Of a DNA stretch of 64,000 bases, positions 18,175-25,938 are shown piece after piece. Each line of letters starts with the position of its first letter. Positions within the stretch are counted from its first letter, which is position 1. The position numbers were made by a program, and so were the translations under genes. This DNA is from JAEKNW01 sp963678375 (lineage in GTDB: Bacteria; Cloacimonadota; Cloacimonadia; Cloacimonadales; JAFGVF01). The notes beneath the pieces are model-generated. The model made no database searches. It had not been told where the DNA came from and worked only from the letters and a program-made list of their open reading frames with translations. Location of the stretch: positions 620,001-684,000 of the forward strand of contig OY782831.1 in NCBI GenBank assembly GCA_963678375.2. The letters run 5' to 3'.

Positions 18175-18881
18175 CTTTCCCCCTTCACCACAGTTTCCGA
18201 GGACGTGTCACTCCTCATTGTGTCAATAATATTTGTTAACTCTGCTCCAACCTTAAATCCAATTATTGAGTATATTAAAGGAATAGCTCCTGCAGAAAAT
18301 AAAGTACCATACTTGCCTAATGGTAATAGACTTGGATTTAAAAAACCTAGGGTTAAAATAAGTCCAAGAAGACCTAGGAGTACATAGGTTAAACCTGAGA
18401 CAGCCTCAACTAAATTTAAGATTAGATGGCCTATTTTAAAGTCTAAATCTGAAAGAATTAATAAAAGAAATCCTGATGCTATCACTACTCCACCTTGGAA
18501 ACCTCCTCCAGGAGAAAGATGACCATGAGTGAAGATGTAAACACCTAAAAGCATAATCAAAGCTACTAAAAATGATGAAGTTGTTTTGATGTTTTCTGAT
18601 ACCTGTCTTTTTCTAGCACTAGTGTTTCTTTTTTGTAGCAAAAAGCCTACAGCTAATGTTGCTAAAAATAGAACAGTAACTTCACCTAAAGTATCTAATC
18701 CTCGGTAAGTTACAACTATTGAGGTAACAACATTAGGTGAGTTCAAATCATTAAGAGAACCTACAACATAACTAGCTGCTAAGGGGTTAAGTTCTGTTTG
18801 TGATTCAAAGTTTCTTATAAACGGTAAGAATACTAGTATGAGTCCTAGGACTGCAATTACAGCTAATAGTTTATTTATCAT
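18171..18881 (-). CDS. MrpB-like subunit (MbhE+MbhF-type, MbxF-like)
   Basis: A 236-residue membrane protein. The N-terminal third is MbhE-like, with the motif TYRGLDTLGEVTVLFLATLAV. The C-terminal two thirds is an MnhB/MrpB domain with THGHLSPGGGFQGGV and two to four further helices. In Pyrococcus Mbh these are two genes, whereas in Mbx they correspond to one (MbxF), so the arrangement here matches Mbx. The subunit lies in the sodium/proton antiport half of the complex. It overlaps both flanking genes, by 11 and 4 nt. Confidence 0.88.
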   Translation of the reverse strand: MINKLLAVIAVLGLILVFLPFIRNFESQTELNPLAASYVVGSLNDLNSPNVVTSIVVTYRGLDTLGEVTVLFLATLAVGFLLQKRNTSARKRQVSENIKTTSSFLVALIMLLGVYIFTHGHLSPGGGFQGGVVIASGFLLLILSDLDFKIGHLILNLVEAVSGLTYVLLGLLGLILTLGFLNPSLLPLGKYGTLFSAGAIPLIYSIIGFKVGAELTNIIDTMRSDTSSETVVKGER

Positions 18882-19122
18882 TTTTCTCCCCCTTTCGCAT
18901 TCTATTTAATGCGTACAAGAAGACAACTGTGGTTAAAGCTGAGCCAATTGATGCCTCTGTCATTGCAACATCTGGAGATCCTAATATTAAATAAATTACA
19001 CTAGCTAGCAAACTTATAGCTCCAGCAGAAATTATTGCTGAAACTAAATTCTTCTGAAAAATAGTGAAGATTGCTGCCAAAATCATAATAATACCTAATC
19101 CTATTACTATTAAAGTAGTCAT
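18871..19122 (-). CDS. MbhD/MbxD-like subunit (DUF4040, N-terminal MrpB-type)
   Basis: An 83-residue protein with three hydrophobic segments, ending in the diagnostic stretch LGSPDVAMTEASIGSAL followed by TTVVFLYALNRMR. This matches the DUF4040 hydrogenase subunit MbhD and the equivalent region of MrpA. It is a membrane subunit of the antiporter module. It overlaps the upstream and downstream genes by 4 and 11 nt. Family assignment is strong despite the small size because the SPDVAMTEA motif is distinctive. Confidence 0.88.
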   Translation of the reverse strand: MTTLIVIGLGIIMILAAIFTIFQKNLVSAIISAGAISLLASVIYLILGSPDVAMTEASIGSALTTVVFLYALNRMRKGEKNDK

Positions 19123-19463
19123 TGCCTTCCTCCCTTATCATCTTCCTCATCCCTTCTTAATTCATCTTTTAGCGATAAGCTGGCTAACTTTATACCAGAA
19201 TAATGAGCTGCTCTGGCAATTACATTAGAAGAGACTGGGTTAGTAGCAATAACAAATAAAATTATAACAAGGACCTTTCCACACCAATTTGCAGAAAAAT
19301 TAGCTAAGCCTACTCCTAAAGAGAATAAAAGAGTTCCTAAGGTAGTTGCCTTGGTTCCTGCCTGCATTCTATTATAAACATCTGGCATTCTTAATACCCC
19401 TAAAGCTCCTAAAAATAGAAAAATTGACCCAATTAAGGTGATTATTGCAAATAAAATATCCAT
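19119..19463 (-). CDS. mrpG: MrpG-like antiporter subunit
   Basis: A 114-residue MnhG/MrpG homolog. Three helices are visible, with the family signature GSIFLFLGALGVLRMPDVYNRM followed by GTKATTLGT. The C-terminal tail is charged (LKDELRRDEEDDKGGR) and probably cytoplasmic. It is a small membrane subunit of the Na+/H+ antiporter module of the Mbx-like complex. Its stop overlaps the MbxD-like gene and its start shares one base with the end of the MrpF gene, typical of the compact arrangement throughout this operon. Confidence 0.9.
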   Translation of the reverse strand: MDILFAIITLIGSIFLFLGALGVLRMPDVYNRMQAGTKATTLGTLLFSLGVGLANFSANWCGKVLVIILFVIATNPVSSNVIARAAHYSGIKLASLSLKDELRRDEEDDKGGRQ

Positions 19464-19723
19464 TATAGCCCCCTCTCTAAATATCTAGCAAAGGCGACAA
19501 CCCCGATAAAACTAACCAACCCATAGACTATTGCAACATCTAGATAAATAACTCTTTGAGCTATATGAGATATTAATACAATCAAAGAAATCGAAACAAT
19601 TGTCATTGCATCCAAGGCTACGATCCTATCTGCTACTGTTGGTCCTTTAATTAATCTAATTAATATTATAAACAAACTTAGTATAACTAGTCCAGCTGAA
19701 ATCTGATAAATTAAGTTAACCAA
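19463..19723 (-). CDS. mrpF: MrpF-like antiporter subunit
   Basis: An 86-residue protein with three hydrophobic helices and the MnhF/MrpF signature IRLIKGPTVADRIVALDAMT, which contains the conserved G-P-x-x-x-D-R-I-x-A-x-D core. Membrane subunit of the antiporter half of the complex. Its 5' end overlaps the MrpE gene by 8 nt. Confidence 0.92.
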   Translation of the reverse strand: MVNLIYQISAGLVILSLFIILIRLIKGPTVADRIVALDAMTIVSISLIVLISHIAQRVIYLDVAIVYGLVSFIGVVAFARYLERGL

Positions 19724-20210
19724 AGATCACCTCCAAATATTTCTCAAACTTGGACACAATTGCCTGACTTGCACTATCAATATCACTTACAGATACATCT
19801 ATCCAATGAATATAAAAATATTGGTCCCGCATCTCTACTGTCAGAGTTCCTGGTGTTAATGTAATTGAGTTTGCTAAAACTGCTCTTCCTAAAGGAGTCT
19901 TTAATTTAGTTTTTACTTTCACTATACCTGGATTTATGGGAAGCTTAGGCGAAATAACCCTTCTAGCAACATCTAAATTGGATTTAATTAAGGCCCAAGT
20001 AAAAACAAAGAGGTACCCTATACCGTAAATGAGTGCTTTAATGCTGATTTTGATATCACCTAAAATTCTTAGTCTTGGTAAAAATAGTAAAGAGATAATA
20101 ATGGCAGTAATCCCCCCAAATATAAACTCTTGTCTAGTTGCACCTGCTAACAAAACCCAAGTAATAAACAATAAAATAGTGGCAATAATAAATGTCTTAG
20201 TTCTGTTCAT
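19716..20210 (-). CDS. mrpE: MrpE-like antiporter subunit
   Basis: A 164-residue MnhE/MrpE homolog and the first structural gene of the Mbx-like operon. It has N-terminal hydrophobic helices (IIATILLFITWVLLAGAT), then a third (YGIGYLFVFTWALIKSNLDVARRV), and a soluble C-terminal domain with the characteristic RAVLANSITLTPGTLTVEM and WIDV motifs. It begins 10 nt after the stop of the TetR-family gene, so repressor and complex are probably on one transcript. Confidence 0.92.
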   Translation of the reverse strand: MNRTKTFIIATILLFITWVLLAGATRQEFIFGGITAIIISLLFLPRLRILGDIKISIKALIYGIGYLFVFTWALIKSNLDVARRVISPKLPINPGIVKVKTKLKTPLGRAVLANSITLTPGTLTVEMRDQYFYIHWIDVSVSDIDSASQAIVSKFEKYLEVIFG

Positions 20211-20220
20211 TGTGCTTTCC

Positions 20221-20823
20221 TCACACTTGTTTAATAGAATCTATTATCAATTTAAAAAGGTAATCAAAACTATTCTCACCTTTTGTTCCTAATTCCGAAA
20301 TAAAACTCACTTCTTCTCCCCATAATGCCTTCGCTAAGACCTCAACATCAATGTCCTGCTTTAATGACCCATCTTTCTTACCCTCTTCCAAATATTGAAT
20401 AAGGCTTTGATTAATCTCCTGATTATAGTTTTTATTTCGATCAATCTCTTCTTCAATGGCAATACATTGACTTCTATGATACTTGAAGGTCTCGAATATT
20501 TTACGAAAATCTTCTTTCTTAGAAAATTCTGATAAAAACCTCTCTTTAAATATAATCAATTTTTCCAATCCAACACACTTATTTTCACTAATTTCCTTTG
20601 CTAAGTCTGCAATGCTCTTGAAATAGTTATTTACTATACAAAAACAAACTTCATTTTTGCTTTTGAAATATGAATAAATTGAACCCTTGCTGTATCCTAC
20701 TTTCTTGGCAATTTCCATCATTGTAGTGTTCTCAAAGCCCTTAGTAAAAAAAATCTCCTCAGCAGCTGAAACAATTAAATTCTTTTTGAAATCATATTCT
20801 TGCTGTTTTCTATTGATAGTCAT
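20221..20823 (-). CDS. TetR-family repressor at the head of the Mbx-like operon
   Basis: A 200-residue TetR/AcrR-type regulator. The N-terminal helix-turn-helix is clear (IVSAAEEIFFTKGFENTTMM, then EIAKKVGYSKGSIYSYFKSK); the C-terminal ligand domain is unspecific. It is the first gene of the operon, 10 nt before mrpE, so it most likely represses its own transcript and therefore the whole complex. A perfect 5-bp inverted repeat lies 45 nt upstream of the start. The ligand cannot be predicted. AAGGA lies 11 nt before the ATG. Confidence 0.88.
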   Translation of the reverse strand: MTINRKQQEYDFKKNLIVSAAEEIFFTKGFENTTMMEIAKKVGYSKGSIYSYFKSKNEVCFCIVNNYFKSIADLAKEISENKCVGLEKLIIFKERFLSEFSKKEDFRKIFETFKYHRSQCIAIEEEIDRNKNYNQEINQSLIQYLEEGKKDGSLKQDIDVEVLAKALWGEEVSFISELGTKGENSFDYLFKLIIDSIKQV

Positions 20824-20867
20824 TTATCCACATCCTTCTTTTTCTAATTAAACAAGATTCATTTTAC

Positions 20868-20880
20868 TGACCCTCGGTCA
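20868..20880. promoter_or_regulatory. Candidate TetR operator in front of the Mbx-like operon
   Basis: The palindrome TGACC-CTC-GGTCA lies 45 nt upstream of the TetR start in the divergent region between that gene and the M23 peptidase gene (20824-21088). GACCG/CGGTC-type arms are typical of TetR-family operators. No other strong palindrome is seen in this 265-bp spacer. Confidence 0.6.
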
Positions 20881-21088
20881 TTCTGTCAATATATGTTTAA
20901 TATTTTTTATCAAGAGTCGAAATAAATAGCGTTATTAGTGGGATAGAAAGCTAACTTCTTATTGTAATTTACTTTTAGTACCCAAAAAAGGCACAGATTA
21001 AAGTCATTAAATTCTATGAATAAGGACTAGATTAAAAAAAATATTGCCAAAAAAGTAACTTTTATTATTTGTCGCAATAGGAGTACAT

Positions 21089-22621
21089 ATGAAGAAATCA
21101 ATCATTTATTTGTTAATAATATATTTAATTGTAGTTCTATCAGGATGCAAATGTAAGAGTGAGCCTGAATATAAAGTAGTTGATGGTAAAAGAGTTAAAA
21201 TAGTTAGAAAGAGCAATGAGTTAATAGATAAATTTACTATTAACAAAAATGCTGATCTCTTTGCTGAAATAACATCTAGGAATTTCATTAATACTGGAGA
21301 CATCTTAGATATTATTGGGTCCAAAATTGGCGAAAAAGCTACTGAGACAGAAAGCAACATTCTCTTTAAAGCCAGTATTGACACCAGAGAGATCAAAGAA
21401 GCAAAAGTTGATTTGTTCAATGCAAAATATGATATTAAAAAATGTGAAGAAGACTCTATCAGCTACCTTGTTGAAGTTAGAAAACCAATTCTTAAAGGTG
21501 GTTCAGTTTATCAAGTTCTATCAGATTTAGGAATGGAAGCCAAGCATATAGGATATTATGCCTGGAAACTAGGTGAGTATATTGATGCGACTAGTATTGA
21601 TGTTGGAGATACTCTTTTTGTTGACTACTATTTAGACTCATTAAAAGTAAAAAAATTTAATAAATTCTCTTATAAAAATGATAAAATCTCACTTCATGAG
21701 TTTTATATTAAAGGAGAACGTGAGTTAGAGTATAAACTTGTTACAAATCCATATGAAATTGTTGAAAGTTATTTCACAGGTCAAGTTACTAGGGAGAACA
21801 ATTCACTGGATAGGGCTATGGCAGCTTTAGGCTTAAGCTCATTTGTTAGACAGCAAGCTAATGATGCTATTGAATCACAACTTGCCCTGAGCTCAGATGC
21901 CAGGGTTGGAGATACTTTTGAGCTATATGTACAAGAGAAAGTTGTTAATGGACAAAGTCAACCTCAAGGTAAAGTCCTTTATGTTAATTATAGTGGAAAA
22001 AGAACAGGTTCTAAATCTGCTTACCGTTTTGTAGATGATAATGATGCTTCAGCCTTCAACGGAATGTACACTGAATCTGGGAAAGGACTTGTACAAGGCA
22101 ATATAAGAACTCCTTTAAACTTAATGCATATTACTTCTCCTTATGGCTATAGAATTCACCCAATTCTTGGCAGAAGAATAAAACACCAAGGAATGGACTT
22201 ACGTGGCTCTACAGGAACCCCTGTCTTTGCTGTAACTTCAGGTACTGTCATTAAAGCCACAAATTCCGGTGATGGCTATGGTAATGATGTCCGAATAAGA
22301 CACGACAATGGGATGATTACCCAATATGCCCATCTTCATAGAATAAACACTCGTAAAGGTCGCTACGTTTCCAAGGGACAAGTTATCGGAACTGTTGGTT
22401 CAACAGGAAGATCAACTGGACCACACCTTCACTTTGGTGTTAAACTAAATGGACGCTGGGTTAATCCAAGAACTAATCTTAAAATGGTTGCAGCTAATAA
22501 ACTTGAAGGTCAAAGAAAAAACAGATACCTAAAACAGGTAGAAGAACTCAAAGCAAAAATAACTACTAGTAAAAACCTCTACTTAACTAATTTACAAGGT
22601 GAAAATGTGACTAAGAGATAG
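21089..22621 (+). CDS. Lipoprotein M23 (LytM-type) cell-wall endopeptidase
   Basis: A 510-residue envelope protein. Residues 1-20 are a lipoprotein signal with lipobox LSGC (lipidated Cys20). The middle (about 130-330) resembles the OapA/LysM-like N-terminal part of gamma-type DD-endopeptidases. Residues ~350-475 are the M23 domain: H366-Q-G-M-D370, H415-L-H417 and G-P-H446-L-H448 supply the zinc ligands (H366, D370, H448) and the catalytic His. It should cut peptide cross-links in peptidoglycan from the periplasm. The C-terminal ~35 residues are charged and helical. AGGAG precedes the ATG. It is divergent from the TetR gene and convergent with metK. Confidence 0.9.
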   Translation: MKKSIIYLLIIYLIVVLSGCKCKSEPEYKVVDGKRVKIVRKSNELIDKFTINKNADLFAEITSRNFINTGDILDIIGSKIGEKATETESNILFKASIDTREIKEAKVDLFNAKYDIKKCEEDSISYLVEVRKPILKGGSVYQVLSDLGMEAKHIGYYAWKLGEYIDATSIDVGDTLFVDYYLDSLKVKKFNKFSYKNDKISLHEFYIKGERELEYKLVTNPYEIVESYFTGQVTRENNSLDRAMAALGLSSFVRQQANDAIESQLALSSDARVGDTFELYVQEKVVNGQSQPQGKVLYVNYSGKRTGSKSAYRFVDDNDASAFNGMYTESGKGLVQGNIRTPLNLMHITSPYGYRIHPILGRRIKHQGMDLRGSTGTPVFAVTSGTVIKATNSGDGYGNDVRIRHDNGMITQYAHLHRINTRKGRYVSKGQVIGTVGSTGRSTGPHLHFGVKLNGRWVNPRTNLKMVAANKLEGQRKNRYLKQVEELKAKITTSKNLYLTNLQGENVTKR

Positions 22622-22750
22622 AATTAAGCTAGATTGATTGCTACACTACCCATGAAATACTGGGATTTTAGAGAGAGAGTAACAATGAAGGGATACCCTA
22701 GAGTGTTTTGTACAATATAATTAGACTAATAGAATATTACATTTCAATAG

Positions 22751-22777
22751 AAAAAAAAGGCAGAAAAAATCTGCCTT
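22751..22777 (-). terminator. Rho-independent terminator of metK
   Basis: On the minus strand AAGGCAGA-TTTTT-TCTGCCTT is followed by a run of eight T residues, just after the metK stop. Confidence 0.8.
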
Positions 22778-22802
22778 AATATAATTCGTGTTATAATTTT
22801 AT

Positions 22803-23762
22803 TTATTTATCCCAGTTAAATCCATTACCAAAATGTCCCCATTCTGCAGTAATGCTGAAAATAGGCTTTGTCAAATCTAAGGCTTTAATAATTCCTTTTG
22901 GAGTTAAATCATATCCTTCAACCTGCATTTCCTTACCATCCACGATTGCAGTAGCTTGAACAGGTTCTGCAACACCAATAGCATATGCTAATTCAACAAA
23001 GACTTCTTTAGCTTGATATTTTTTAAGATAATCTACAGCTATTCTACGAGCCATGTAGGCACCAGATCTATCAACTTTAGTGCTATCTTTTCCGGAGAAG
23101 GCACCGCCACCAATTGGAATCCTTGGTCCATAATTATCAACAGCTAACTTTCTACCAGTAACACCTGTATCAGCATCAAAGCCTCCTACATTCCATTCAC
23201 CAGCAGGATTTACATGTATCTTAGCATTAGAAATGTCTAAATCCATTTCCTTTGCCCAAGCCTGTATCTCAGCTTGTAGATCAGAGGTTTTGGAAAGCTG
23301 GAAACTAGCAACTAGTGCTATAATTTCTTGATCTTTAAGAGTTACTTGTGTTTTACCATCATAAGGGTGATTCTTGTATAAATAGCGGTTGAGTGAGCGA
23401 GCAAGATAAGCTTCTTGAGGAATCATCTCTTCATTCTCATTACAAGCATAGCCTATCATTATGCCTTGATCACCAGCTCCACCAGTATCAACACCATTAG
23501 CTATTTCAGGTGACTGTCTAACAATATTCACTTGAACACCACAGTTTTCACCAGTAATTTTTCTAACAGTTTCTTGAACATTAACAAATGCTTCAGTAGT
23601 TATTTCTCCTGTCACACTAATTAATTTGTGGCCACCCATTACTTCGATGGCAGCACGAGTATTTTCATCCTGTGATAAACAAACATCCAGAATGCTATCA
23701 GCAATTCTGTCACATAATTTGTCCGGATGTCCTGGACTTACAAATTCAGCAGTTCTTAACAT
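22803..23762 (-). CDS. metK: S-adenosylmethionine synthase, compact form
   Basis: A 319-residue methionine adenosyltransferase making S-adenosylmethionine from methionine and ATP. Core motifs are intact: SPGHPDK (residues 9-15), GGAGDQGIMIGYA (ATP loop), GGGAFSGKDSTKVDR (phosphate loop) and SYAIGVAEP-like AYAIGVAEP. It is about 65 residues shorter than the usual 380-400: the gating region after GAGDQG, the central region before the second motif and the C-terminal tail are all reduced, and the sequence ends soon after GHFGNGFNW. All catalytic blocks are present, so I take it as a functional compact variant. The start has an AAAGGAG site, and a ~140-nt leader lies upstream. Confidence 0.92.
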   Translation of the reverse strand: MLRTAEFVSPGHPDKLCDRIADSILDVCLSQDENTRAAIEVMGGHKLISVTGEITTEAFVNVQETVRKITGENCGVQVNIVRQSPEIANGVDTGGAGDQGIMIGYACNENEEMIPQEAYLARSLNRYLYKNHPYDGKTQVTLKDQEIIALVASFQLSKTSDLQAEIQAWAKEMDLDISNAKIHVNPAGEWNVGGFDADTGVTGRKLAVDNYGPRIPIGGGAFSGKDSTKVDRSGAYMARRIAVDYLKKYQAKEVFVELAYAIGVAEPVQATAIVDGKEMQVEGYDLTPKGIIKALDLTKPIFSITAEWGHFGNGFNWDK

Positions 23763-23902
23763 TTGCGTCTCCTTTGTTTGTTTTTACAGGTAGGATTAGG
23801 TTTGATATTGCATAACTAATTTTCAAACTTAATTAGCACTTTGTTTCACTTCCATCTTTGGAAGTTGGCAGTTGCAAAAAAGACAAATCATTCTACCTAT
23901 TA
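23763..23902 (-). promoter_or_regulatory. Possible structured 5' leader of metK
   Basis: The predicted metK leader (~140 nt) can fold. An outer AGGTAG/CTACCT pairing encloses TTTG/CAAA, then TTGCA/TGCAA, which closes two hairpins, ACTTCC/GGAAGT and CTAATT/AATTAG. GCAAC and GTGCTAATT occur in the order seen in SAM-I riboswitches, but the 5' half does not match that consensus. A regulatory RNA is plausible, not shown. Confidence 0.3.
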
Positions 23903-23909
23903 GGAGACA

Positions 23910-23936
23910 AGTTTAATGAGCTTAAGTTATTGTCAA
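23910..23936 (-). promoter_or_regulatory. Candidate metK promoter
   Basis: TTGACA on the minus strand (23931-23936), a 15-nt spacer and TAAACT (23910-23915). The -10 is weak and the spacer short, but the position gives the leader described at 23763-23902. Confidence 0.4.
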
Positions 23937-24004
23937 ATGATTTTCATTTTTACTGAAATAATCTTCAATAAGCTTTACTTAACTTAAAATTGTTTTCATA
24001 AATC

Positions 24005-24032
24005 TTGACAGCAATATTCCCCTAGATAAAAT
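24005..24032 (+). promoter_or_regulatory. Sigma70-like promoter of the acyltransferase pair
   Basis: TTGACA (24005-24010), a 16-nt spacer and TAAAAT (24027-24032), about 30 nt before the first gene. Confidence 0.65.
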
Positions 24033-24060
24033 TAACTTTATTAAAATAGGAGATTTGTTA

Positions 24061-24891
24061 GTGAATCAAAAAAATGTAATAAAAGCAATTTTAAGAGCTC
24101 GTTACAAGAAAAAAATCGAGTCATTTACTGCTAAAATAAATATTGAAATTAATAAAAAAAACTACATCATTAAAACAGCATCTAATCAAGATGAATTAGA
24201 ACAAGTTCTGACTCTTAGACACCAAGTTTTCTTAGAAGAACTCTTGCATAAGAAAAGGTTCATAGAAGTTGATTTTGATAAGTTTGATATCTTGTGTGAT
24301 CATCTTATGATTATTAACAAGAGTGATGAATCTCTTATAGGAACCTATCGTCTCAACTGCTCCAAATTTAGTAATGACTTCTATTCTGCAACTGAGTTTA
24401 ACATTGATGCAATCTTGGAACTTCCTGGGGATAAAGTAGAATTAGGGAGAGCTTGTGTTCATCCAGAATATCGTAATGGTATGACTATTGCCCTCTTATG
24501 GAAAGGGTTATCGGAGTATATGACTGTTTCTCAAAGTAGGTTTTTCTTTGGCTGTTCTAGTATCAAGTCTCTAGATTATATGCATATCTTAAACATCTAT
24601 AATGGTCTAGTTGCTACAGGTTCATTAGTCCACCTTCCTGATGTAAAGCCTATAGGAAAATTTAGATCTAAGAGTTTAAAGAAACTTATCAAAACTCAGG
24701 TACTACCCACAGAAAGAGATGATAGCAAACTCATGGATTATCTACCTCCCCTATTGAAAAGTTACATCAAAGCTGGAGCAAAGGTCATAGGTCAACCTGC
24801 CTTAGACAAAGATTTCCAGTGTTTCGATTTCTTAACCCTTCTCGATTTTCAAAACGCAGACCAAAAATATAAGGATAAGTACACTAAATGA
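24061..24891 (+). CDS. OlsB-like N-acyltransferase (GNAT-type, ornithine-lipid family)
   Basis: I place the start at the GTG at 24061 because AGGAG (24048-24052) lies 8 nt before it; a TTG two codons upstream would have only 2 nt of spacing. The protein (276 residues) belongs to the OlsB/hemolysin-type acyltransferase family, with the conserved YRLNCSKF and the core KVELGRACVHPEYRNG, then FFFGCSSIKSLD. OlsB moves a 3-hydroxyacyl group from acyl-carrier protein to the alpha-amino group of ornithine. The downstream gene overlaps by four bases and encodes an OlsA/PlsC-like O-acyltransferase, so the pair probably makes an ornithine or other aminolipid. The amino-acid substrate is inferred from the family. 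Confidence 0.78.
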   Translation: MNQKNVIKAILRARYKKKIESFTAKINIEINKKNYIIKTASNQDELEQVLTLRHQVFLEELLHKKRFIEVDFDKFDILCDHLMIINKSDESLIGTYRLNCSKFSNDFYSATEFNIDAILELPGDKVELGRACVHPEYRNGMTIALLWKGLSEYMTVSQSRFFFGCSSIKSLDYMHILNIYNGLVATGSLVHLPDVKPIGKFRSKSLKKLIKTQVLPTERDDSKLMDYLPPLLKSYIKAGAKVIGQPALDKDFQCFDFLTLLDFQNADQKYKDKYTK

Positions 24892-25667
24892 TGATTATTA
24901 AATTAGTACTTACTATCTGGTATTTTGCTTGTTTTTTTGCCAAGGGTGGCCTAATTATGCTCTTTATTCGGAACAGAGTTAAACGTCATCAACTTAATGC
25001 TAAAAATACTTCTAAAGCCTGCAAGAGAATGGTTAAGTTACTAGATTTGCATGTGAAATTAACTAATCCTGATAAATGGAAACTTTTACAAGACAATAAT
25101 TACTTACTTGTCGCCAATCACGTCTCTTATCTCGATATAGCAATTTTGACTTCTATCCGCCCTCTGCTATTCATAACATCTAATGAGATGAAAAATACCC
25201 CCTTTTTGGGACAATTAACCCAGTTAGGTGGTAGTCTATACACTGATCGCAAGAAATTCACTGGTATAATGGGAGAAATAAAGAATTTTGCTACTTTTCT
25301 AAAAGATGGTTTTAATGTTGTCCTCTTTCCTGAAGCAACCTCTACAGATGGCAAACAACTCAGACCTTTTAAGAAATCACTCTTGCAAGTTGCTATTGAA
25401 GCTGAAAAATCAATTCTACCTGTCTGCATAAAATATGTGTCTTCATCAGGTCAAATGATTTCAGATGCTAATAGAGATAACTTTTACTGGTATGGAGATA
25501 TGGCTTTTCTTCCACATTTTATGAGACTTATCAAAACTAAAAACACTCTGATTGAAGTTACTATCCTCAATGAAATTGAAGTAACTAATGATAGTAATAG
25601 AAAAGATCTTAACGATAAAGCTTTCAAACAAATAAGCGATAAATATTATTCTTATAAGTATTTATAA
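24888..25667 (+). CDS. OlsA/PlsC-like 1-acyl-glycerol-type O-acyltransferase
   Basis: A 259-residue membrane-associated acyltransferase. It has one N-terminal hydrophobic helix, then motif I ANHVSYLDIAI (the NHxSxxD catalytic His-Asp pair) and motif III LFPEATSTDGKQLRPFKKSL (FPEG-type with Ala in place of Gly). This is the PlsC/LPLAT fold, which acylates a lyso-lipid from acyl-ACP or acyl-CoA at the inner membrane. Paired with the OlsB-like gene through an ATGATG overlap, it is most likely OlsA, adding the second fatty acid to a lyso-aminolipid; a general PlsC role is the alternative. Confidence 0.8.
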   Translation: MMIIKLVLTIWYFACFFAKGGLIMLFIRNRVKRHQLNAKNTSKACKRMVKLLDLHVKLTNPDKWKLLQDNNYLLVANHVSYLDIAILTSIRPLLFITSNEMKNTPFLGQLTQLGGSLYTDRKKFTGIMGEIKNFATFLKDGFNVVLFPEATSTDGKQLRPFKKSLLQVAIEAEKSILPVCIKYVSSSGQMISDANRDNFYWYGDMAFLPHFMRLIKTKNTLIEVTILNEIEVTNDSNRKDLNDKAFKQISDKYYSYKYL

Positions 25668-25925
25668 ATTATCCCACTTTGTGAGGTGGATGCAAGATTA
25701 ACAGGCTTTTAGAGTCTGTTGTGGATGCAAGATGCATCCACTCCATAGTATCCCACTTTGTGAGGGGGAAGACAGGGTGTGTTTCCACTCCTTCACTGGG
25801 AACGCTGGCATCCTGCCGGCCTATGGACTGTGGGCAACCCTGCCCTCAGGTGGATGCAAGATGCATCCACTCCATAATATCCCCCATTGAGAGGGGGAAA
25901 ACAGGGGGTGTTTCCTAAAAAAACA
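25668..25925. repeat. Cluster of dispersed hairpin repeats between acyltransferase and ispF genes
   Basis: Two identical hairpins with arms GTGGATGCA / TGCATCCAC and loop AGA lie at 25721-25741 and 25850-25870. Around them TATCCCACTTTGTGAGG occurs twice (25671 and 25749) and a related ATCCCCCATTGAGAGGG once. Also present are AACAG/CTGTT and GGCATCC-TGCC pairings. A 198-base frame through this stretch is repeat-derived and is not called as a gene. Confidence 0.75.
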
Positions 25926-25938
25926 AAGAGGAGAAAAA

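Noticed and set aside
23763..23902. Canonical SAM-I riboswitch
   Set aside because: GCAAC and GTGCTAATT are present, but the K-turn and 5' P1/P2 consensus are not, so only a possible structured leader is reported.
25721..25918. 65-residue open frame
   Set aside because: It lies wholly in hairpin repeats, has no ribosome site and reads the repeat twice.
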